Below are positions 35,801 to 47,800 of a stretch of 64,000 nucleotides of DNA, piece after piece (position 1 is the first letter of the stretch; the number at the start of each line of letters is the position of its first letter). Below the pieces are notes generated by a model, which was given only the letters and a program-made list of their open reading frames with translations, was not told the DNA's origin and searched no databases. This stretch comes from Blastobasis lacticolella. Its lineage: Eukaryota > Arthropoda > Insecta > Lepidoptera > Blastobasidae. Made by a program: the position numbers and the translations under genes. The stretch lies in assembly GCA_905147135.1 (NCBI GenBank), contig LR990056.1:11604001-11668000 (forward strand). The letters run 5' to 3'.

Positions 35801-38800
35801 CGGAGGGGGCCGTGGCGCCTGACGACAGTAGGTAGGTAGGTTAGTCATAGCCAGAACCGCAGGTGCGTTGTCACTGATCGTCCTACATCGCGCTAGAGAA
35901 GTGTGCCAACTTCCGCGGCATATAGGCAACTTCCGACGATCAACTGTCGGACCCTTGGTCCCTTGGTCACAACATCCGGCCAGGTGGGTAATTATACTTT
36001 TTCACCTTCTCCATCTTCGCTTGTCAACATTGGCCTTATCTATTTTAGCGGTAAAGATACCGCTAAAGTAGATATTATTGTTTTTAATGAGTTTACGATT
36101 TCTTGTGCAGTTGCGCTTGATCGTACCTCACCTAAAGTTTCTGTAAGCTCGTTTGAAATCTAGTTTACTTAATGGAAGTTTTCACAAAACTTAGGAATCG
36201 ACTAAGTTACGTCTTAACTATTTTTGCTGATTGGCTAAAAAATAGTTAAGACGTAACTTAAGCGATTCCTAAATTTAGTAAAAACGGCCATAAGTCTGTC
36301 TATATGCTTTACGTATGTGTAATATCTAAGTAACACTGTTTAATTTCCTAAGTAAACACAAACGCACCCTCACCATGGTCATGCGGCCTCGCCCGCACGT
36401 GCCGCTGGTGCCGCAGCGCTCTCGCCGCGGGCGCCGCCAGCAGCGCATACCGCTCGCACAGCGGCTCGCCGTCCGCCGCGCCGCGCACCGCGCCCCACGG
36501 ACACGCGTAGAGGGCGCCCTCGACGACGAGTACGAGCTCCCGGCGACCCCCGCAGCCGCGGCGGCCGTGGCTTGCTGTTGGTGGAAGAGTTAGTCATAGA
36601 ATATAGAAAAGTAGTTTTCTGTGGGGTTAGTTGTGGAGTAATGTGGATTCCAGGTGGCTCGCTGGTCGTTTGCTGGGCCTCTCCGAACGGTATCCCACCG
36701 CGCCGAGGGCGGCAAAGAAGTCCAGGCGAGAGAGTAAGTTCTCCGAACAGGCCTGCTTGTCGTGACAAGTCATCGCCTTCACTGCTATCACCATAAGGAT
36801 CTGCCCTGCTAACTTTAGTTACAAATTATGGGGTACAGGTACTCGTAATTCCAACGCTAACGTATAAGCCTCCTGAGCGGTCATAAACGCCGAAACACGT
36901 CAAAGAAAGTGACGTTTGACGGTGGTCACTGGTCACATACCTGTGACTGTGCTACTCATCATTACTAGGTATAGTCACTAGTTGTTATTGCGAACTGTAG
37001 ATAATTCAAGGAAGCATCCAAGAATCAGTCATCAGAAGAAGAAGGTCATCCATTCCGGCACTGGGTTTGTAATGATGATAATGCTATGAGGGTATCCACG
37101 AAAAAAGTTTACTGTAGCTGTGTACTCACCATGATTATTATTGCAGGAGGCCGGCAGCAGATCTTCGAAGGGCGCAAGCAGCATTTGGTACAAGGTGTTG
37201 AGGCACGGCGGCCCTTGCCAGGAAGGTTGCTTCTTGCGAGGCAAGTGCACACTGGATCTGAGAAAAAAAACAAAGAAAATTTATTATAAACTAAACAAGA
37301 AAGTAGCTTTTGAAGCAAACTCGTGCAAGTCTGAGCAATGATCATATAAGTCGATAGGTACTCCGTCAGGCGCTGCCCTAACTGGCAACGCTCGATCGAC
37401 CATGGTCGGGCGACTGGCGGTTTTGTGGTCTCCTATTGGTGGGGCGACGTCCGTCGTACGACCATGGTCGCACGACCATTGCCAATTAGGACAGCGCCTT
37501 ACTCCTACCCAAGTAAAAACTACGAGTATTAAGAAAATTCAATAGTTGTTCACTTCTGTCTACCTACTAAGCAAACAGAAAAACAACGACAAAAACCTGA
37601 AACCTATTCTTAAGGCTCACCTCGTTGATCCTTGCAAACTGGCGACTGATCCCGCAACAGAGCCTCCGACGGATCCCACGCTGAACAGAGAACTCAGAGA
37701 GTAGTTCGACGAGTTCAACAGATGGTTCCGGGCCACCTGGGGAATCAATGAAAATTAGGACTCAAACAAAAATGAAAAGGTTCTAAATTAAGGTTAAAAT
37801 TTTATTCGATCTCTTGCTGAATGCCATAATCTTATGACAGCCGTAGTTCGGGTGTTTTAATGGAAAACCGGACAATCTGAGTAACCCTACAAATCAATGT
37901 GTACTCACATGTAGGTTTACTCGTATAATCGCCCACCATTTCGGCCACACAGGGGCCCTATTTTTGAAACCGCTGACATCCACGTGAGCGCTCGTCTTCT
38001 AATGCTTGTCTTTTCTATCTCTAGCAACTTACTAAGAGTGTGAAAGAGATAGGAACCGCACGCTAACGCTCACGTGGATGCATGCGGTTTAAAAAATAGG
38101 GCTCCTGGGTTCGATTAGTCGAGTTTTGCACGCACGCTGCACGCACTCGGTACATATTCATTCGAGTGCGTCATTTTAGATGGCGTTGCTTATTACACCT
38201 CACACCACACATCGCCAAAGCCGTCAACGTATTCGTGACTCCCCGGGCGTTGCGGGCGTCTAGGCGCGGTGGTGATCACTTTCCATCATGTTACCCTTTG
38301 ACTTGCCCGTTTGACTAAATAAAATAAAAATGCACTTAATTAAAAAAATACTTACAATTCTCGCCAGTCCAGCATTGGGTCTCTCGTCAGGGTCCCACTG
38401 GTCTTCGGTGTCGTTGCGGCGCTCCGCCGCCGTCTTCAGCCACGCTGACCATTCGGTGATACACCTCTCCAATTTCCCCAGTCCTGAAAGAAATTATCCG
38501 TTAGGGATACCGTATAGGGCATAATCAATGTATCCCTAAGGTCTAGGAGAATCACGTCATGGGCTGAATTAATGAAACTAATCTTCACCAATCGAATTTC
38601 CATCAGTTTTACGAACTATGTGGCCTGCCACGTCGGTTTTGCAGTTCACAGCAGTTCTCAAAAGGTACACAAGGTACCTATGCCATATACGGCAAAACCA
38701 AGGAGTTTCACATAGTACTCCTTTATTTAGCTACGAATATCTTCATCGTATTAAGTAGAATTAGAATGCGACAACAAGATGAGGTCTGTGTTCTTCAGTA

Positions 38801-41800
38801 GTTTTCCTCTTGGTGGCATACTAATTCCCGGTTTTTTTTATATAGAAACTTTATACCAAATCGAAAACATAGTATATATATATATATAGTAAAGCTACTC
38901 AAACTTGCCTGTGTTGGTTTGCAAATCGTCAGGGCTGATGTCTGGTAGGCTGTTGTCGCTCTCTTCCGTTTCCTCCATGAGCGAGACTTGATTGAATCTG
39001 AGAATACCTGAAACAAGCAAAAGAAAATAAAAATTATGGAATTCCTAGCTTTGATCTTTACCATTTTGAACTACAGTCAGGTAGAAGGATCTGTCAACCC
39101 TGAGGAGTCCGCCTGGGTGAGTACCACCGAAGTATATATTTCTGTCTCCAAGCGACAATGTTAGCGTTGTTGTAGTCCGGATTGAGGGATAAGGTAGCCA
39201 ACGCAGTAACAGACATGATGCATATCATCTTAGTCCTCCCGTTACAGTGGCAACGCACAAGCGGTTCTGCATTTTTGTTACATGAAATTAAATTGCATGA
39301 ATCTTAGATGTTACCGTTTACCAGCTGGCTGCTCGTTTGTCACAGAGTAGTATAATAAAGAGGCATATGCTATAAAAGTTTACCTTTATGTGGCTGCAAC
39401 AACCAGGCATAAAGCCGACCAGCCGCCAGACTGTAGTACAGGACGGGTGCTTTCTGCTTGTTCACTACTTCCAAAATTTGGTCGACGTTAGAGGGACACC
39501 AGGCCTCTGTGCGGTCCTTAGCGGCGTCTTCTGACGGGTTTCTGAAGCAAATGTTAATCCTGTATAATAAAACGCAACTAGTACCTATGGAAGAAAATGT
39601 GCAGTCGGAGCATGTAATATTATACGTCGGATGCAACGTAGAAAACTGGAGGATGTCACAGATAATATTATTGGATTGACGTACCGCCATTTTTCAAGTC
39701 GGAATAAATCGGGTATACTCGTAAAAAAGACGAATACATTGAAAACGCTAGTTTTATATTCGAACCTCACGTGCGTACTATATGTGAAACCATAGTGAGT
39801 TTATATCTCTGTTTTACTTTTTTTTCTCTATGAATATTTAAGAATTTTGTGCCGTGTGTCTGAGTGGAATAGAAGTGTTTTACTTTACTTTACTTTACAC
39901 GTCCACGACATATAATAACGTAATAAATAATGAATTCTCGTTCAATTTAATACTTTCTTACCTCTGAGTGGAATGCAATTCCAGATTAGCTTGATTCAGT
40001 ACGGCGTGTTTGTCGCCGTCGAGGGAGCGGCAGCGGCCGCGCTCTGCCACCACCAGCGCCTCCGAGTGGCGGCCCAGTTCTGCAATTAAATTTTGTGTTT
40101 GTAAGAAATTATAAGAGCTTGCTTATATTATAATTAAAAGAGTACTTTGGTGAAGCAATGCCTCCTAATAGAGTCGAGTGCAAAAGTCTGTAGGTTTCAG
40201 CGGTATCAGAATGTCGGGCGCTGTATTAATTGGCAACGGTCGTACGACCACGGTCGTGCAACGGGCAGAGGTCTCCTATTGGTCGGGTGACGCCCGTTGT
40301 ACGACCATGGACGCACGACCGTTGCGAATTACGACAGCACCTCACGGGAAGTGGTCAATGGTGACGAATTTTGCTCATCGACGAGTAAGGTTTTGTCCCT
40401 GTTAAAATAACGCCGTTTGATTGGCTAAAACCCAACTGTCAACTTTGAGCGTTGTGTGTATTTTGACAACAGGACCTCTCTCTAGAAGCGCCACTTAGTG
40501 AGCTTTGATTTCTAGCCCGTTGATTGCCGCAAAGGTACAGATTTAAGTGCTACAAGTGAAATAATATTAAATTTGCTCTTTATTAACTCACCGACAAGCA
40601 CTCTCTGCAAAGCGTGGTGTGTGGAAGTATACAACGCCGCAGTTTTTCTGTCTCTATGTTTCTCGTGTCCTGACTCCAGCACGTTGAGAGCCGCTTGTAG
40701 TTGGTCTTTCGCTTCTTCCAGCTCTCCGGAAGCCCAGAGAGCGAAGCCAAGACGATGACGGATTCTGGCCTGGAAATGCCAAGGAGGATATTAAAATTGT
40801 CAAGGTTAATAGAGAACTATATTTATAGAGATGGGCAACGCAATGGCGATACATCTGGTATCGCTAATGTCTAGGCTGAGATGACCACTTTCCATCAGGT
40901 GGCAGCTACATAAACACTTTGTAGCGACATCTACCGCTCCAATAGGGAAACTCAACGATACTCATATTACGAGTACATGAACACAAGGTTGGCAAGTATC
41001 CGCAAGTAGAGAAGTGTGCCAACTTCCGCGGCATATATACTACTCCCGACGATCAACTGTCGGACCCTTGGTTCCCTGGTTACAACAACCGGCCAGGTGG
41101 GTAATTATCCTTTTCCTCCTTCTCCATCTTCATTTGCCATCATTAGTGGCTACCTTATCCATTCACCGCCATAACTTTATTTCAATTTTGTGTGTGGCAT
41201 GCTTGCTTATTTGCTGCTTGCACTCCGAAACAATACTTTTCTAGACCAATATTATCGGAACCTTAGAAGACAACTTCCTTGTGGGCTAGATAACTAGATT
41301 AGAACTAATCTTAGAGTCGAAACAAAATGAGAATTACCTCCTCGTCAGCGTCAGATAATCCCTCGGTGGCTGCCAATGCTTGTCTCAAATAGGACACTGC
41401 GCTGCCACACGCCCCCATGGCCAGATGCGCCCGGCCAAGGTCTGCCAACGCTTGCGCTCGGCCCCTTGTGTCGCCTATAGGAATCAGAATAATTTATTTA
41501 TTAGGACAACCTAAAAAGAAAAGAGAAAAGAAAATATAAAAACAAGAGTTCCAGAAATATGGTTAAGTTCGAATCTGTAGCCAGCCATATTTTTAAAATA
41601 AAGTTAATGATAGGTTTTATCGTAAATATGTCTAATGAAATGCCTGAGGTCTACGGCTATTCGTCACAAAATATTTGAAAGGTTTTTCAATAGATATTAA
41701 AAACCGGGTAATTCCCGAAATTTCTTAAAAATTTAAGCTAAGTAGAGTAGAATTTGTGTTGAAACAGTATTTAAAATAAGACTTTCATAATATAGTATTT

Positions 41801-44800
41801 GCTAGAGCCTTTTCAGCTTACCTGCAGCCGTGGCGTGTCGCAGCCGGGACTCGTGCCAGCGCGCGGCCTCGGCGTGCGCGCCCAGCGACGCGTGCGCAGC
41901 GCCCAGTCCGCCGCACGCGCGGCCCTGACATTACATATATTTTTTAGTTTTTATAAAGGGAGACACGCGGACTGGAAAGTGGCCATCGTCGTCCAGGACA
42001 TCTGCAACCTATGCGAAGCGGATGCGGTCAGAGATACGCGTCTGGACCTTGATGTGACCTCTGGTGTTGCTATGTTCATACACAGTGATGACCACTTTCC
42101 ATCAAGTGGTCCGCAATTGACATAAAAGGTACATCAAAGGCCAGCACCCTTTATATTGCTGATATTCAGATCAACAGTGTTTGCTATGTTTATATGCAAT
42201 AATTACCACTTTCCATCAAGTGGTCCACGATTGGCATAAAATGTACATCAAATGTACATCATAGGCCGTGTGGTGTCCGGCAGAGTAGAATAGCACCAAC
42301 CCCTTACACTCGTGGGTGTCGTACAAGGTGACTAATGTTTTCGAGGCAAAAGATCAAGAGTCTCTGTAGGCTGGAAAATGGGCAGCAGCATTTTCCATTA
42401 CTATATTTAAACACTGCGATCTCCAACCCACCTGCCAAGCGTGGAGATTATGGCAATAACCTCCCCTTTCGTGGGAGAGGCCCTAAGTCCTGCAGTGGAC
42501 TTTTACGGGCTGTAATGATAGTACATCAAAGACCGGCTCCACTAAGGTTGCTGTCCTGGACAACGATGGCTACTTCTCACCGGGGACCATTTAAGCGCGT
42601 GCTCCCCTTGCAATAAAAAACCAACCACAAACGAAGCACCACCACCACCATACCTGCAACAAGGCGAGCCCGAGCCGATGCGCGATCTCCAGCTCGGCGC
42701 GGTGGTGTCTCGCGGCGGCCGCGTGGTCGCCCATCGCCTGCTGCGCCACGCCCAGCGAGTGGCACGTCTCCGCCTCCATTATCTGGTTGTTCAGCTCCCT
42801 AGGTAGGGAAGAACGACATGAGCATGTGGTTTTGATGTGACGCCAAAAATGTTATGTAAAATTAGCGCTTCAAAAAACAAGCCTATCCCTGAGAGCGATC
42901 ACTATCCATCAGGTGACACGCTCGCTCGTTTGCTCCTAATTATATTTCAAACTTTTTTACGTAAAGATTACTTGCACCAGTAAGATCGTGAATTTATTTC
43001 TCTGGAAAATGAATGAGATGGCAACAAAACCAGTGCTCCTCACTCCTTACTCAAAGACCATTGTTGATTTTTGTGCTCATAGCTACTTACTTAGAGACCA
43101 TTGTTAATGTTTGTCGAATGTTCAGCATATTATAAGAGCTTTTGTAACTGGAGAGAGCACTAAACGCATTAAATCGGGATGAACACTGCTTACTCAGGCA
43201 ATGAACATAAATTAAAATCAATCACTTGATTCTCTGTGCCGCAAAAGCCGGCCCAAGAAACGATGGCATGACGTCGTCAAGAATGATATGCGTGCTAATA
43301 TTCTTAGCACAAAGGATGCCGAAGACCGAGGGAGGTGGGCTAGAAATAGCAGAAAGGTAGACCTCGGGCCCTCGCGTGACGCACGGTTCAGAACCGGGAC
43401 ATAACACCAAGATGATGATGATGATGCTGACTTGATTTTCTGTCCGGCTAGAAACCGAACCCAGAACCCATGGCAGAGTCCTCAATTTATAATCAATAGT
43501 CAACATTGCTCTACTTAGGTTATCCTATGAATATGTATACGGGCAAAAACTGAAACAGAATGATGTAGTTCCAGAAACAAAACTACGACTTACTTGGCAA
43601 TAGCCTTCTGGTGATCCAAGCACGAGACTGCTTGTTCGTAGTTTCCGAGTGCGATGTGCAACGCGCCAAGTTCTCCGTACGCCTGCGCCTTGGCCTCGGG
43701 CGCGCCAAGTTCGTGGGAGACGACCAGCCTCTTCTCGAGACAAACTAGTGCTTGCTGCAGGTTGCCTACGGACCTGGAAGTTTTATGTTTTGTTTCCCTT
43801 ATGCTGTATAATCGCGATAGTTATGAGTTGTTTAAAGGCAGGTATGAATTACTCCATTTTACGTAACGATAGGCGACAGTAGGGCTGCAGCAGAGAGCTG
43901 TCAGTTTGTTCGTATGTCACCATGGTGCAGTATAACCAATAGAGAAAGCTAGCGGTGTGCCATACTCACCGAATATACACAATTTTTAGTACTTATCTAC
44001 ATCGCTTTCGGTCTTTCTCGACAATTGGAGGCATTCAGCGACGCCACGCGTCGTCTAATTGCATTTACAGACGCTTACCTCTCATCAACATTATCATATC
44101 AGCCGGAAGACGTCCACTGCTGGGCATAGGCCTCCCCTAGAGATCTCCACAAAGGCCGGTCCTGTGCCTTACGCATCCAGCTGGTACTTGCGATTTTTAC
44201 CAGGTCGTCCGTCCACCTTGTAGGAGGCCACCCACGCTGCGTCCTCCGGTACGTGGTCGACACTCTAGAACTTTCCTGCCCCATCGGCCATCTATCATCT
44301 ATTCTGCGAGCTAATAAACTATGTGTCCTGCCCACTGCCTCTTCAGCCTGGCACTCCTTCGGGTCATGTCGGTGACCTTAGTTCGCTTGCGGATCTCCTC
44401 ATTCCTGATCGCGATCGCGTAATGAGTTTTCGAGCATAGTCCTTTCACCTATCTGCGTCAAGTTCGTGTCAAAACACAAACTCTCCACTGGTTAAATTGC
44501 ACCATGTTTGTCATTGACTAGTCGATAATCTGAATCCTATACTTACTTGTGACTCAACCCCAGTCCGCGGTACGCTCGCTCCTGCTCCCTGGTGTTATTA
44601 AGCTTCAACGCCGCCGCCAGATGCTGTTCGTGGTACTTGGTGGCTTCGTCGAAGTCTCCCAGCGCATCGTAGCAGTCCCCTAAGGAGCCTAGGGCACGGG
44701 CTTTGTCCAGCTGGCATGTGGGGGTGTTCACTCGCTCCAGGATTGCTAGTTGCTGGGGACAGGGGAGAGGGGACATCACATATTAGCCGAAGAGTTATTT

Positions 44801-47800
44801 TTTTGTTTGGATGAGCTACTAAAACTAGCAAACTGCCTATATCTTTGTATAATGTGTAACAAACCCATTTTAAATGACCTATCAAATGTATGAAATCTAG
44901 CATTACGGAGAGGTCAAGCTGTATCTCTGGTTCTACCCAACCGAATTACATGAAACATGGCCTAGATTTTAATTTGGACTCCAAACTACCAAACTGTTAA
45001 AAATCCAATAAAAATCCGTTCAGCGCATTTCCATAGTTTAGCTGGTCTATTCTATAACTATTTCTTCATCGCCCTTATTTTTTGTTAATGTATTCAATGT
45101 ACAGACACACTTGTTTTACTGTCTTATTATATGTATAGATAGGCTTTTATCTACCTGTTCTAAATATCCTATCGCGTCTTCGTAATGCCCCATGTTGAGT
45201 TTCGCAATGCCCAGGTTGCCGTACGCTTGCGCTTCCAACGCGCAGTCGTGCAGTTCTTGAGCTCGCTCCAGTTGTTCCTGAAAAATTTTATAATGAAGGC
45301 CTCTATATGGGGGACTGAAAATCGTCTTTGTTACCGGTTTTCCATTTTTACAGATTCATGCACGTAGGCACACGTTGGAATATAAATATTGAATGATTCG
45401 ACAGGAAATATTACACTTCACTCACGAGTAAATAGAAAGAAAATGTAATGCGTGTGCGGATGGCAAGACAAATATAGTAAATGCGTGATAGCGGCTTCTA
45501 ACTCGCTGATTTAAAGTAATCTTAAGCATAAAGTATAAAGTGAGTTATATTCAAACCATACCTAGAGAGGAAGTCCTTGTATTGAAGATAGCAATTTTAT
45601 TCAAAGAAAATATTTAGAAATAACAATAACATAGATTAAAAAAAATACTTGTAGGAGCTGCAGCGGTACCGCCGATCTCCGATAGTGGGTATGGAGCCAC
45701 CCCAATGCAATTGAGTTGTGACCAATCGCAGCAAGCCACACCCAGGACTGTCTCGCTGAGATTGGTTTAAAGTAAATGGCATGTAAATGGCGGCGTACTA
45801 TCGGAGATAGGCGGTACCACTCCTGATTATATACAAAACTGAAATGGTCCCATGGTCGCCATAGTCCTGCGGTCGGAGGATAAAAATTGATGTATTTCTC
45901 GTACCTGCCTGGTACGCGATACTATACCGATAGAAAAACTGCATTGACAGGTACAGACTAAGTAGGAGTGGAACCCGTATCTCCCGCTTACAAGTCCAAC
46001 GCTCCCGCCATACGGACACCACGCTCCTTATTTCAGAGGCTGAAAATTGCTAAGTCTTTCGTAGTTTCGTACCCGATAACAGCGTGCGGCGTGGGAGTAG
46101 TGGCCGAGCGCCATGTGTACGGCTCCGAGGTGCGAATGCGCGCGCGCCTCGCCCGCCGCGTCGCCGGCTTCTTGACGGAGAGTCAGCTCCTGAGGAGGGA
46201 TGGAGTGGGTTATTATTATGTTGTTTTTCAACGAATGGTTGTAAAAGGGGCAATTATTTAAGTGGTTTTTTGGCATACAATATAGCCTAGTGAACACAAG
46301 TGCTATTTATTTGTCCACATTACTGCACTAGTGCGACCCTGTAATTAAGCGCGTCATTATCGACGTATCACGCTCGAATCATATATAACGACGACTGTGG
46401 ACCTTTGTCCTTAGACAAAGTCGATTGATATGGAAGGCTCGAGAGACCCTTAGTTCAGCGGTGGACATCCTGCGGCTGATGATGATGACAAACCTCTTTC
46501 ACTTCTTAGATATTCAGAAACTTATTTATTTCGTTTAGAATGCTATTTTACACATGATTTAATGTGACAGGGCTCAAGAATAGGTATTGAAGCCAAGTCA
46601 TTAATTTGCTTACAAAGTTATAAGAATAATATTTCATAGACACCTGAGTATGATGTCCCAAGGCAGCGTCCAGCCTTCTTTGAAGGCGCCGCGCCAATCC
46701 CAGCGCTCCACACGCCGCTGCTTCCAACGATCGGTCTCTTGCCTGAAAAATCACGATTATTTATAGGTATAATGCTGTGGATTGGGAATAAGAATATACC
46801 AGTAGTTCGATGATATTGATAGTGAACCCTTAAATTGGAGTGTAAATTGAAGCAAGAAAAACGAGACCTGTGTACGTGCTGTAGACGATTTAGAAGGGAC
46901 GAAGGGACCGTCAAAGCACGTTGCGCACCAAATCCCCAGTTCCACATGGGGTTTCGCATCTGATGAAACCTGAAAAGCCTTGCCGGCTACAGGTAGTCCC
47001 AAGGGGGTGCTTAGCACGTATGCGTTTGGCTTTTTAGTCGTGCATAACCTCTCGTGCAGTACTCTATGAGAGTTCTCCTTCCCCCCGTTGGGTGCCCAAT
47101 TCCCTTGTGTTGGGCGCAAAAAAAAAGACGTCAAGGCAAGTATGAGCGGGGCACGGAATCTGTTTTTAATCTCCACTGCCAGCGCCTTACAGATCTCATC
47201 TTTAGTACTTTCATCAAGCTTCAAAAGTGCTTATACTTTTATACTAGGTCTTTTTTTCGACTCACCTGCCTGGCAAACCCAAGCTGCCGCTGATACATCT
47301 TGACTGCTTCCTCCACATCTCCCATCTTGATTAGAACATCGCCCATATTCCCCAAGGCCCTAAACTTTCCTTGCAAATGCTGGGTCATATGGGCGATGGC
47401 CAGGAAGTACTTCTGGCATTCCAGAGCAGTCTCCAGGTTCCCAAGAGCGAGGTGGGCCAGCCCCAAGTTGCAGTATGCGCGGCCCATGTTCATCTTGTCT
47501 TGGAGGTCTTTGGCTAGCGAGAGGTCTTGGTCGTAATATCTGGAAGTAAGAAAAAGATTATTAAAAATAACCTAAAAATAAATTACAGTCTCAGGTATCT
47601 GTACTGACAGTCTCAAAAAATAATGCTGTCACGTATGAGTTCAAAGAATCAGATCGTTATGGTTCGGAGACAATTTAAAAACAGAACACAATCAAATGAT
47701 AAGTTGTTATAAACGTGCGTTTGTTTGTATGTTAATTTAAAGTTTCCAAAAAAAATACTCGAGAGTTCTTGTCGGGCCACAAGCTTGTTATCTTCTTCGT

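Noticed and set aside
36375..36768. Arg- and Ala-rich frames on both strands around exon 23
   Set aside because: By-products of high GC. Only the minus frame giving L-V-L-V-V-E-G joins exons 22 and 24 in phase.
43525..43743. Minus-strand frame M-S-R-E-E-A-G-R-L-P over exon 12
   Set aside because: It is a shifted reading of exon 12; the TPR frame is the one that splices in phase.
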